In this document: piece by piece, positions 51,970 through 59,961 of the stretch
Position numbering within the stretch: position 1 is the stretch's first letter
Layout: each line of letters begins with the position of its first letter
DNA from: Actinomadura viridilutea
Lineage (GTDB): Bacteria > Actinomycetota > Actinomycetes > Streptosporangiales > Streptosporangiaceae
Length of the DNA: 64,000 nucleotides
Assembly: GCA_003001795.1 (NCBI GenBank)
Contig: PVNI01000012.1
Location: forward strand, 62,001-126,000
Reading direction: 5' to 3'
Program-made: the position numbers and the translations under genes
Notes under the pieces: generated by a model
The model's database searches: none
The model's input: the letters and a program-made list of their open reading frames with translations, nothing else
Told to the model about the DNA's origin: nothing

Positions 51970-52598
51970 GCGCCGATCTGACCGCCGCGTGGCGGGAGCG
52001 GTTCGCCGACGAGGTGACCACAGAGGAGACGCACGGCGGGCTGGCCGTCGGCGTGCCGCCGGAGCTGTGGGTGGCCGCCCTGGAGTTCGCCCGCGACGAG
52101 CTGGAGTGCGGGTTCTTCGACTGGCTGACCGGCGTGGACGAGCTGACCGAGGGCTTCGCCGTCGTCGCGCACGTCTACTCGCTGGAGCGGCGGCACCACC
52201 TGCTGATCCGCACCCGGGTGCCCCGGGACGACCCGAGGCTGCCCACCGCCACCGGCGTCTACCGGGGGGCGAACTGGCACGAGCGGGAGACCTACGAGAT
52301 GTTCGGCGTGGTCTTCGACGGACATCCGGATCTCAAGCCGCTGCTGCTGCCCGAGGGCTTCGAGGGGCATCCGCTGCGCAAGGACTTCGTGCTGGCCGCG
52401 CGCGTCGCCAAGCCGTGGCCGGGCGCCAAGGAGCCGGGCGAGGGGCACGGCGCGCCGAGCCGCCGCCGCATGCGCCCGCCCGGCGTGCCCGACGACTGGG
52501 GCCCGGCGGCCGCCGACGAGCCGCCGCCCCGGGGCGGCCGGGCGCGGGGCGGCGCACGCGGCGGCCGACCTGACGAAGGGCGGGAACCCGGTGCCTGA
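51966..52598 (+). CDS. nuoC: NADH-quinone oxidoreductase subunit C, second set
   Basis: 210 residues from GTG at 51966, overlapping nuoB. The 30-kDa-subunit signature ANWHERETYEMFGVVFDGHPDLKPLLLPEGFEGHPLRKDF is complete, as is the N-terminal CGFFDWLTGVDE region. The last 50 residues are basic and disordered (GGRARGGARGGRPDEG). In the usual order nuoD would follow, but nuoH starts within this gene's last eight bases and there is no nuoD fusion. Confidence 0.95.
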   Translation: MSADLTAAWRERFADEVTTEETHGGLAVGVPPELWVAALEFARDELECGFFDWLTGVDELTEGFAVVAHVYSLERRHHLLIRTRVPRDDPRLPTATGVYRGANWHERETYEMFGVVFDGHPDLKPLLLPEGFEGHPLRKDFVLAARVAKPWPGAKEPGEGHGAPSRRRMRPPGVPDDWGPAAADEPPPRGGRARGGARGGRPDEGREPGA

Positions 52599-53556
52599 CC
52601 TGCTGGAGATCGTCGTCAAGCTGGCGCTGGTCGCCGCCGCGTTCGCCGTGCTGCCGCTGCTGGTGGGGCAGGCGGAGCACAAGGTGATGGCGCACATGCA
52701 GGGGCGGCTCGGGCCCATGTACGCCGGGGCGTTCCACGGCTGGGCGCAGCTCGTGGCGGACGGGGTGAAGTTCGCGCAGAAGGAGAGCGTGGTCCCGCGC
52801 GCCGCCGACCGCACGGTGTTCAAGCTGGCCCCGGCGGTGGCGATCGTCCCGTACCTGCTGGTGCTCGTGGTGGTCCCGGTGGGGCCGGACGGGCAGGTCG
52901 CGCTCGACCTCGGCCTCGGGCTGTTCTTCGCGCTGGCGGTGATGGGCGTCGGCGTGATCGGCGCGATCATGGCGGGCTGGGCCAGCGCCAACAAGTACTC
53001 GCTGCTGGGCGGCATGCGGGTGGCCGCGCAGCTGATGTCGTACGAGCTGCCGATGGTGTTCGCCGCGTCGTCGGTGGCGATGGCGGCCGGGACGCTGTCG
53101 CTGAGCGGCATCGTCGAGGAATGGCGCTGGTGGTGGCTGCCGTGGCAGGCGGTGGGCGCGGTGGTGTTCTTCGTCGCCGGGCTGGCCGAGCTGCGCCGCC
53201 CGCCGTTCGACATGCCCGTCGCCGACTCGGAGATCATCTTCGGTCCGTACACCGAGTACGGCGGGCTGCGGTTCGCGCTGTTCCTGCTGGCCGAGTACGC
53301 CGGGATCGTGGTGCTGTGCGCGCTGACCACGGTGCTGTTCCTGGGCGGCTGGAAGGGCCCGTTCCTGAACGCCGAGCTGGGCTGGCTGTGGACGCTGCTC
53401 AAGGTCTTCGTCCTGGCGTTCGTGGTGATCTGGCTGCGCGTCACCTACCCGCGGATGCGGGAAGACCAGCTGCAGAAGCTCGCCTGGGCGTACCTGGTGC
53501 CGCTGTCGCTGGGGCAGCTGGCCCTGACCGGCGTCCTCAAGGTCGCGCTCGCCTGA
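52591..53556 (+). CDS. nuoH: NADH-quinone oxidoreductase subunit H, second set
   Basis: 321 residues from GTG at 52591. Eight or more hydrophobic helices, and the NuoH markers QGRLGPMYAG, VADGVKFAQKE, LSYELP-type LMSYELPMVFA and ELRRPPFDMPVADSEIIFGPYTEYGG are seen. NuoH forms the quinone channel where NuoB and NuoD meet. It ends the first block of the second nuo set; an oppositely oriented gene follows before nuoI. Confidence 0.96.
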   Translation: MPDLLEIVVKLALVAAAFAVLPLLVGQAEHKVMAHMQGRLGPMYAGAFHGWAQLVADGVKFAQKESVVPRAADRTVFKLAPAVAIVPYLLVLVVVPVGPDGQVALDLGLGLFFALAVMGVGVIGAIMAGWASANKYSLLGGMRVAAQLMSYELPMVFAASSVAMAAGTLSLSGIVEEWRWWWLPWQAVGAVVFFVAGLAELRRPPFDMPVADSEIIFGPYTEYGGLRFALFLLAEYAGIVVLCALTTVLFLGGWKGPFLNAELGWLWTLLKVFVLAFVVIWLRVTYPRMREDQLQKLAWAYLVPLSLGQLALTGVLKVALA

Positions 53557-53585
53557 CCCGGACGGGACGCCGCCGCGGGCCTCAG

Positions 53586-53629
53586 CCGGGAACTCGACCG
53601 GGAACTCGACCGGGAACTCGGCCGGGAAC
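53586..53629. repeat. 12-bp tandem repeat after nuoH
   Basis: CCGGGAACTCGA is repeated at 53586 and 53598, with a one-base variant at 53610 and a partial copy at 53622. It sits between the convergent nuoH and the antisense gene, where a terminator would be expected. Confidence 0.85.
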
Positions 53630-53633
53630 GGCG

Positions 53634-54437
53634 TCAGGGCAGGAAGATGGCGTACTCGGACAGCTGCGGCAGCAGGCCGGGCGGCAGGTCGAGGTCCACC
53701 GACAGCTCCTCGGCGGAGACGAAGCCGCCCTGCTCGGCGCGGCGCCGCACGATCTTGTCGACGAGGTCGGGCGTCATGCCCGGCAGCGTGGCCAGCGCCT
53801 GCGGCGGGGCGTGGTTGACGTCGACCAGGCCGCCGTCGTCGTAGGTGCGCGGCAGGTCGGGGCGGCCGATCCGCAGCTCGTGGGCCAGCGCGGGGTCCTC
53901 GGCGGCCAGCGCGCGGGCCTCCTCGCGCAGCGTCCGCCGGTACTTGGCGACCTGCACCGCGTACTGGTTGGCCTGGCTGCGCGGCGCGGGGCGCGGGAAC
54001 ACCCACGGGCGGATGGCGAAGGCGTGCACCGCCCCGGAGATCCACAGCACCAACATCATCGTCTGGGCGATGAACTGGAGGAACGGGTTGCCGGTGTGCG
54101 ACAGCGCCAGCGTCAGGCCCAGGGCGGAGCCGTAGCCGAGGGAGGCCGCCACCAGCTTCCGCGAGCGGCGCCGCGCCGCCGCGTACAGGAACGAGAACGG
54201 CGTGCCGAAACCGAAGGTGAAGAGCGGCACGAACGCCCACAGGACGCCCTTGGTCGCGGGCTCGGCGGGCGGCGGCACCGGAAGCGGCGGCACCGGCGGC
54301 GGGGGATAGGGCGGACGCCAACCGGGCGGCGGCATCGACGGAGGGCCGGGATGCCGCGGCCCGTGGTGCGGGTGCGGGCGGTGCGCCGAGGGGCCAGGCC
54401 CGCCCGTGCCGATGGGATCGTCCACACCGTAGGTCAC
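53634..54437 (-). CDS. Membrane protein with C-terminal helix-hairpin-helix domain, antisense inside the nuo set
   Basis: 267 residues from GTG at 54437 with GGAGGAGG upstream. A Pro/His-rich N-terminus (about 65 residues) is followed by hydrophobic helices (LWAFVPLFTFGFGTPFSFLYAAA; LVAASLGYGSALGLTLAL; FIAQTMMLVLWISGAVHAFA). The C-terminal 60 residues read VDVNHAPPQALATLPGMTPDLVDKIVRRRAEQGGFVSAEELS, a ComEA-type helix-hairpin-helix. Such modules usually bind DNA but can also mediate protein contacts. It separates nuoH from nuoI on the opposite strand. Function unknown. Confidence 0.8.
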   Translation of the reverse strand: MTYGVDDPIGTGGPGPSAHRPHPHHGPRHPGPPSMPPPGWRPPYPPPPVPPLPVPPPAEPATKGVLWAFVPLFTFGFGTPFSFLYAAARRRSRKLVAASLGYGSALGLTLALSHTGNPFLQFIAQTMMLVLWISGAVHAFAIRPWVFPRPAPRSQANQYAVQVAKYRRTLREEARALAAEDPALAHELRIGRPDLPRTYDDGGLVDVNHAPPQALATLPGMTPDLVDKIVRRRAEQGGFVSAEELSVDLDLPPGLLPQLSEYAIFLP

Positions 54438-54563
54438 GTGGCCTCCTCCGCCGGCTCGACGTGCTGTGGGCCTGGTCGGACGGCGTCCCGCCGTGCCCGG
54501 CTCACGTGTGGTTGGACGAACGCGGACGCCGCCGCGTTCCCCCATGGCGTTTCGTACGGAATC

Positions 54564-55307
54564 ATGGGGGCCGTGGGACGGCTACCAGGAGGCGGGCTGG
54601 CCAAGGGGCTGGCGGTGACGTTGCGGACGATGACGCGGCGGTCCATAACCCGTCAGTACCCCGAGGTGCAGCCGGATCTGCCGCCGCGCAGCCGCGGCGT
54701 GATCGCGCTGTTCGAGGAGAACTGCACGGTCTGCATGCTCTGCGCCCGGGAGTGCCCCGACTGGTGCATCTACATCGACTCGCACAAGGAGACGCTGCCC
54801 GCCGAGGGCGGCGGGCGCCCCCGGACCCGCAACGTCCTCGACCGCTTCGCGATCGACTTCGCGCTGTGCATGTACTGCGGGATCTGCATCGAGGTCTGCC
54901 CGTTCGACGCGCTGTTCTGGTCGCCGGAGTTCGAGTACGCCGAGTACGACATCGCCGAGCTGACCCACGAGAAGGAGCGCCTGCGCGAGTGGATGTGGAC
55001 GGTCCCGCCGCCGCAGGCCCACGACGCGGGCGCCGAGCAGCCGAAGGAGGTCGCCGCCTCGCAGCGCGCGGCCGCCCGCGGCCCGGCGCGCGGCGCGGCC
55101 AGGGCGACGGCGCGCGGACCCGCCGCCCGCAGCGCGCCCGGCGCCGGCGATGAGGGCGTGTCCGACCGTCCCCCGCCCGTCCGACGCGAACGCGGCCGAG
55201 GCGCGCCGGGGGACGGTGAAGGCGGCCGAACCGTAGACGGCCGTGACGCCCCCCGCCGAGGCGGGACGGGGCACGGCGGCGAGGATTCCGGCGGGAGAGA
55301 CGCATGA
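54564..55307 (+). CDS. nuoI: NADH-quinone oxidoreductase subunit I with basic C-terminal extension, second set
   Basis: 247 residues from ATG at 54564; a GTG at 54573 is also plausible (start of GRLPGGGLAKGL). Two 4Fe-4S sites are complete: CTVCMLCARECP and CMYCGICIEVCP, for clusters N6a and N6b. About 85 extra residues at the C-terminus are Ala/Arg/Gly-rich and disordered (RAAARGPARGAARATARG). Ferredoxin-type electron entry through NuoI would be possible without NuoEFG. Its own promoter is needed, because the preceding gene is antisense. Confidence 0.95.
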   Translation: MGAVGRLPGGGLAKGLAVTLRTMTRRSITRQYPEVQPDLPPRSRGVIALFEENCTVCMLCARECPDWCIYIDSHKETLPAEGGGRPRTRNVLDRFAIDFALCMYCGICIEVCPFDALFWSPEFEYAEYDIAELTHEKERLREWMWTVPPPQAHDAGAEQPKEVAASQRAAARGPARGAARATARGPAARSAPGAGDEGVSDRPPPVRRERGRGAPGDGEGGRTVDGRDAPRRGGTGHGGEDSGGRDA

Positions 55308-55936
55308 CCGGGCACGAATTGATCTTCACGCTGCTCGGCGTGGTCGCCGTCGGATCGGCCGTCCTGGTGGTCACCACGCGGCAGCTCGTGCACGCGGCGC
55401 TGTGGCTGGTGGTGTCGTTCGGCGCCCTCGCCGGCGGCTATCTGGTGCTGACCGCCGAGTTCGTGGCGTGGGTGCAGGTGCTCATCTACGTCGGCGCGGT
55501 GGTCGTGCTGCTGCTGTTCGGGATCATGCTGACCCGGGCGCCGATCGGCCGGTCGGCCGACCTGGACTCCGGCAACCGGTGGGTGGCGCTCGGCGTCGCC
55601 CTCGCCACGGCGGGCGTGCTCGTGTCGGTGCTGGTCGTGGGGTTCCGGGACGCGTACCTGCCGTTGCGGGAGGGCGGCGGATCGGCCGACGCGCTCGGCT
55701 CCGCCGTGTTCCGGACGTGGGTGCTGCCGTTCGAGGTGCTGTCGGTGCTGCTGCTCGCGGCGCTGGTCGGCGCGATCGTGCTGTCCCGCTCCGACGTCGG
55801 CGGGCCCGAGCAGGCGCCGCCGAAGCGGGCCGCGCAGGCGAAGGGCGCGCCGGAGAAGGGCGCGCCGGAGAAGGGCGCGCCGGAGAAGGACGCGCACGAG
55901 GAGAAGGAACTCACGACGAAGCGGGGCGAGGGCTGA
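55304..55936 (+). CDS. nuoJ: NADH-quinone oxidoreductase subunit J, second set
   Basis: 210 residues, ATG overlapping the nuoI stop (ATGA). Five hydrophobic helices with the NuoJ markers VVTTRQLVHAALWLVVSFGALAGGYLVLTAEFVAWVQVLIYVGAVVVLLLFGIML, including the pi-bulge region. The C-terminal tail carries a tandem GAPEK repeat before EEKELTTKRGEG. One base of overlap with nuoK (TGATG). Confidence 0.95.
   Translation: MTGHELIFTLLGVVAVGSAVLVVTTRQLVHAALWLVVSFGALAGGYLVLTAEFVAWVQVLIYVGAVVVLLLFGIMLTRAPIGRSADLDSGNRWVALGVALATAGVLVSVLVVGFRDAYLPLREGGGSADALGSAVFRTWVLPFEVLSVLLLAALVGAIVLSRSDVGGPEQAPPKRAAQAKGAPEKGAPEKGAPEKDAHEEKELTTKRGEG
55841..55900 (+). repeat. 15-bp tandem repeat encoding GAPEK in nuoJ
   Basis: AAGGGCGCGCCGGAG occurs three times exactly (55841, 55856, 55871) and once diverged (55886). 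Whole-codon unit at the 3' end of a gene, like the repeat in the lipoprotein gene at 5656. Confidence 0.9.
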
Positions 55937-56319
55937 TGCATGCCGCATATCCCGCGGTCGTCGCGGCGCTGCTGTTCTCGGTGGGCGTGTACGGGGTGCT
56001 GGCCCGGCGCAACGCCATCCTGGTGTTGATGTCGGTGGAGCTGATGCTCAACGCCGTCAACCTCAACCTCGTCGCCTTCGACATGTGGTGGCGCGACCGG
56101 TTGCACGGCGGCCAGGTGCTGACCCTGTTCACCATCGTGATCGCCGCCGCGGAGGTGGGGCTGGGTCTGGCGATCGTCCTGCTGGTGTACCGGAACCGCA
56201 GGACGATCGACGTCGACCGGCTGCGGACGCTGGCCGAGGACGGCGCGTCCCGGACACGGCCGCCCGACGGCGACGACGCGGCGGCCGCCGTGCGCGGCGG
56301 CGAGGGGAGCGCCACGTGA
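55936..56319 (+). CDS. nuoK: NADH-quinone oxidoreductase subunit K, second set
   Basis: 127 residues from ATG at 55936. Three helices with the conserved Glu positions in VLMSVELMLNAVNLNLVAF and IVIAAAEVGLGLAIVLLVYR identify NuoK. The C-terminal 35 residues are a charged extension. Stop overlaps the nuoL GTG (GTGA). Confidence 0.96.
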   Translation: MHAAYPAVVAALLFSVGVYGVLARRNAILVLMSVELMLNAVNLNLVAFDMWWRDRLHGGQVLTLFTIVIAAAEVGLGLAIVLLVYRNRRTIDVDRLRTLAEDGASRTRPPDGDDAAAAVRGGEGSAT

Positions 56320-58307
56320 TCGCGTCGATCTCCGTCGTCATCCTGCTGCCGTTCGCCGCGGCGTTCGCCGGGATGCTGCTGGGCCCCCGGCTGTCCGACC
56401 GGCTGCGCCCGCGCCGGCCCGCCGGCGAGGCCGCCGAGACCCAGGCCGCCGCGGTGCCCGGCGGCGGCCCGCGCGCGACCGGACCGGCCTGGTGGCGGGC
56501 CGCCTTGGCGGCGGAGCGCTCGCCGCTGCGCAACGGGCCCGCGCTGATCGCCTGCCTGCCCGTCGCGGTCGCCGCCGTCCTCGCCGCCGTCGCGGCGTTC
56601 GCCGTCTGGCGCGCCCCCGGCACGCGGACCGGCACCCTCACCCTGATCGAGACGGGCTCGGCGCCGGTCGAGGTCGGCCTGCGGGTGGACGGCCTGTCGG
56701 CCGTGGTCGGGCTCATGGTGTGCTGCGTGGCCCTGGCGGTCCAGGTCTACTCGGTCGCCTACATGGCCAAGGACCCCCGCTACTCCTCCTACGCGGCGTT
56801 CATCTCCCTGTTCACCGCGGCGATGCTGCTCGTGGTGTACGCCGCCGACCTCCTGCTGCTCTACGTCGGTTGGGAGGTCATGGGGATCTGCTCGTACTTC
56901 CTGATCGGCCACCACTGGGAGAACCGGGCCAACTCGCGCGCCGCCGTCAAGGCGTTCCTGATCACCCGGCTCGGCGACGTCGGCTTCCTGTTCGGCGTCT
57001 TCGCCCTGGGGCTCGGCGCCCGCTCGTTCGAGATCGGCGAGGTGCTGGCGCGGGCCGGGACGCTGCCGGACGCGACCGTCACGGCGGCCGCGCTGCTGCT
57101 CCTGGCCGGGGTGGCGGGCAAGAGCGCGCAGTTCCCGCTGCACACCTGGCTGCCGGACGCGATGGCGGGCCCGACCCCGATCAGCGCGCTCATCCACGCG
57201 GCCACCATGGTGGCGGCGGGCGTGTACGTCGTGGCCCGCGTGTACGGGGTGTTCCTGGAGGCCCCGGCCGCGCTGACGCTGCTGGGCCTGCTGGCGGTGA
57301 TCTCGATGCTGGGGTCGGCGCTGGCGGCGCTGGCGCAGGACGACATCAAGCGCGTCCTGGCGTACTCGACGATCAGCCAGCTGGCGGTGATGGCGGCCGG
57401 GCTGGCGGTCGGCGCGTGGAACGGCGCGGTCTTCCACCTGCTCACGCACGGGGCGTTCAAGGCGCTGCTGTTCCTGGCCGCCGGCTGCGTGATCATGACG
57501 GCCGGGTCCAACATGCTGCGCCACTACGGCGGACTGCGCACCGGGATGCCGCTGACGTTCTGGTCGATGACGGTCGGGCTGGCCGCGCTGGTCGGCGTGC
57601 CGCCCACGAGCGGCTGGTTCAGCAAGGACGCCGTCATCGAGGCCGCCCTCCACACCGCCGGCCACGGCGGCGACCTCGCCCCGGCGATCCCCGGCGCGCC
57701 GACGGCGCACATCCCGGCGGGGGCCGCCTGGCTGGTGTACGCGGGCCTGCTGCTGACGGTCGCGGTGACGGCGGCGTACGCCGCGCGCCTGTGGCTGATG
57801 ACGTTCTTCGGCGAGCCGCGCGGCCGGTACGAGGTCCGCGAGGCGCCGAAGGCGATGTCGTGGACGGTGGCGGCGCTGGCCGTGCCGTCCGCCGTCCTCG
57901 GGTTCTTCGGGCTGGGGGCGGACGAACTGCGCCCGCACCTCGGGTCGGCCGTGCCGGCGCTGGTGCTCGCGGCGGCGGGCGCGGGCGCCGCGTACTACGT
58001 CTGGAACCGCGACCCGGCCGTCGACCCCGCGCGGGCGCTCGGCCCGGTCCGCGACCTGTTCGCCCGCGCGTTCCGCGTGGACGACCTGTACGCGGCGGCG
58101 GTCGTCCGCCCGGTGCGGGCCCTGGCGCGGCGGGTCGTCACGGTCGACGGGCGCGGCGTCGACGCGGCGGTGGTCGGCGCCGCCCGCGGCGCGCGGGAGC
58201 TCGCCGAACCGCTGCGGCTGCCGCAGAACGGCAACCCGCAGACCTATCTCACCGGCCTGATCGCCGGGATCGTCCTCCTCACGGCCGGGGCGGTGATCCT
58301 CCTGTGA
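56316..58307 (+). CDS. nuoL: NADH-quinone oxidoreductase subunit L, second set
   Basis: 663 residues from GTG at 56316. Complete antiporter-like subunit: LLLLYVGWEVMGICSYFLIGHHWE, HTWLPDAMAGPTPISALIHAATMVAAGVYVVAR and SGWFSKDAVIEAAL are present, and the C-terminal long helix region ends near ITGLIAGIVLLTAGAVILL. It differs from the fragment at 3-815 (for example FSKDAVIEA against FTKDAIIEA). Overlaps nuoM by four bases. Confidence 0.97.
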   Translation: MIASISVVILLPFAAAFAGMLLGPRLSDRLRPRRPAGEAAETQAAAVPGGGPRATGPAWWRAALAAERSPLRNGPALIACLPVAVAAVLAAVAAFAVWRAPGTRTGTLTLIETGSAPVEVGLRVDGLSAVVGLMVCCVALAVQVYSVAYMAKDPRYSSYAAFISLFTAAMLLVVYAADLLLLYVGWEVMGICSYFLIGHHWENRANSRAAVKAFLITRLGDVGFLFGVFALGLGARSFEIGEVLARAGTLPDATVTAAALLLLAGVAGKSAQFPLHTWLPDAMAGPTPISALIHAATMVAAGVYVVARVYGVFLEAPAALTLLGLLAVISMLGSALAALAQDDIKRVLAYSTISQLAVMAAGLAVGAWNGAVFHLLTHGAFKALLFLAAGCVIMTAGSNMLRHYGGLRTGMPLTFWSMTVGLAALVGVPPTSGWFSKDAVIEAALHTAGHGGDLAPAIPGAPTAHIPAGAAWLVYAGLLLTVAVTAAYAARLWLMTFFGEPRGRYEVREAPKAMSWTVAALAVPSAVLGFFGLGADELRPHLGSAVPALVLAAAGAGAAYYVWNRDPAVDPARALGPVRDLFARAFRVDDLYAAAVVRPVRALARRVVTVDGRGVDAAVVGAARGARELAEPLRLPQNGNPQTYLTGLIAGIVLLTAGAVILL

Positions 58308-59920
58308 TCTTCGTACTGATGATCGCGATCCCGCTGGCGGGCGCGCTGGCGCTGCTGCTTCCGCCGGACCGGTTCCTGCCCGACGACGCCGCCGTGCGCC
58401 GCTACGGGGCCGCGGTGTCGGGCGCGACGCTGCTCGTCGCCCTGTCCGCGGCGGCGGCCTTCGACTACGGCGACCCGGCACGCGTCCAGCTGGCGGTCGA
58501 CCGCGACTGGGCGCCCGCCATCGGCCTGCGCTTCCACCTCGGCGTCGACGGCATCTCGCTGCCGCTGGTGCTGCTGACCGCGCTGCTGTCGTTCCTGTGC
58601 TTCGTGCTCGTCGTGCGGCACCCCCCGTCCGCCGCGGACGGGGCGCGCGTCGCGCACTCGGACCGGCTGCTCGTCGGGCTGCTGCTGGTGCTGGAGGTCG
58701 GGCTGCTCGGCACGTTCACCGCGCTCGACCTGGTGCTGTTCTTCGTGTTCTTCGAGGTCGTGCTCATCCCGATGTACGCGGTGATCGCGCTGTGGGGCGG
58801 CCAGGGCCGCCGCGCCGCCGCGTACAAGTTCATCCTCTACACGCTGCTCGGGTCCGGGCTGCTGCTCGCCGGGATGCTGCTGATCGCGGTGAACGCCGGG
58901 ACGCTCGACATGACCGAGCTGGCCCGCCGCCACGGCGCGGGCGTCGCGCACGGCGTGCAGGTCACCGCGTTCCTGCTGATGGCGCTGGGCTTCGGCATCA
59001 AGGCGCCGATGTGGCCGCTGCACACCTGGCTGCCCGACGCGCACACCGAGGCGCCCACGGTCGGGTCGGTGCTGCTCGCCGGGGTGCTGCTGAAGATGGG
59101 CACGTACGGCCTGATCCGGATCGCGCTGCCGCTCGCCCCGGACGGCGCCGTCTTCTGGGCGCCGTGGCTGGGCCTGCTCGCCGTCGTCGGCATCGTCTAC
59201 GGCGCCCTGGCGTGCCTGGCGCAGCGCGAGCTGAAACGGATGATCGCGTACTCGTCCGTCGGGCACATGGGGTTCGTGCTGCTGGGCATCGCCACCCTCA
59301 CCCCGGTCGGAGTGAACGCGGCGCTGTTCGGCAACATCGCCCACGGGCTGATCACCGGGCTGCTGTTCTTCCTCGTCGGGGCGGTCAAGGTCCGGTACGG
59401 CACCGGCGACCTGGACGCCCTCGGCGGCGGCATGCTGGCCGAGGCGCCGCGCCTGGCGTCCATCCTGACGTTCGCCTCGGTCGCCAGCCTGGGCCTGCCC
59501 GGCCTGGCCGGGTTCTGGGGCGAGATGCTCGCCCTGCTCGGCGCGTACCGGCCGAACGCCGACCTGCCCCGCGAGACGTTCACGACGTTCATGGTCGTCG
59601 GCGGCCTCGGCGCGGTGCTGACCGCGGCCTACTTCCTGCGCATGCTCGCCAAGATCACGCACGGGACGGTGCCGGACGACCGCCGCGCCGCCGCCCTCGC
59701 CGCCGACGCCGAACCGGCCGCCCCGCGGCCGGAGACGGCGGAGCCGCGGCAGGTCGCGACCAGGCCGCGCGCGGACGCGGCGGCCATCGCGCCGATCACC
59801 CGCTACGAGTACGCCGCCTGGACCCCGCTGATCGTCCTCACCCTGCTGGTCGGCCTGTGGCCCAAGACGCTGCTGGACGTGACCACCGCCCCCGTGCGCG
59901 CGCTCCTCGGAGGCGGCTGA
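58304..59920 (+). CDS. nuoM: NADH-quinone oxidoreductase subunit M, second set
   Basis: 538 residues from GTG at 58304. Markers: FFEVVLIPMYAVIALWGG, GIKAPMWPLHTWLPDAHTEAPTVGSVLLAGVLLKMGTYGLIR and ELKRMIAYSSVGHMGFVLLG. A hydrophilic insert near the end (PEPAAPRPETAEPRQVATRP-like region) precedes the last helix. The stop codon overlaps a 13-codon ORF that reaches into nuoN. Confidence 0.97.
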   Translation: MIFVLMIAIPLAGALALLLPPDRFLPDDAAVRRYGAAVSGATLLVALSAAAAFDYGDPARVQLAVDRDWAPAIGLRFHLGVDGISLPLVLLTALLSFLCFVLVVRHPPSAADGARVAHSDRLLVGLLLVLEVGLLGTFTALDLVLFFVFFEVVLIPMYAVIALWGGQGRRAAAYKFILYTLLGSGLLLAGMLLIAVNAGTLDMTELARRHGAGVAHGVQVTAFLLMALGFGIKAPMWPLHTWLPDAHTEAPTVGSVLLAGVLLKMGTYGLIRIALPLAPDGAVFWAPWLGLLAVVGIVYGALACLAQRELKRMIAYSSVGHMGFVLLGIATLTPVGVNAALFGNIAHGLITGLLFFLVGAVKVRYGTGDLDALGGGMLAEAPRLASILTFASVASLGLPGLAGFWGEMLALLGAYRPNADLPRETFTTFMVVGGLGAVLTAAYFLRMLAKITHGTVPDDRRAAALAADAEPAAPRPETAEPRQVATRPRADAAAIAPITRYEYAAWTPLIVLTLLVGLWPKTLLDVTTAPVRALLGGG

Positions 59921-59961
59921 TGGCGGACCGACGCCCCATGCCGGAAGGGACGGCCGGATGA
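59920..59961 (+). CDS. 13-codon bridging ORF between nuoM and nuoN
   Basis: The A of the nuoM TGA starts an ATG that encodes MADRRPMPEGTAG and stops with a TGA overlapping the nuoN ATG (ATGA). GGAAGGGACGG, the nuoN ribosome-binding site, lies inside it. It may only relay ribosomes from nuoM to nuoN, or be accidental. Confidence 0.35.
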   Translation: MADRRPMPEGTAG

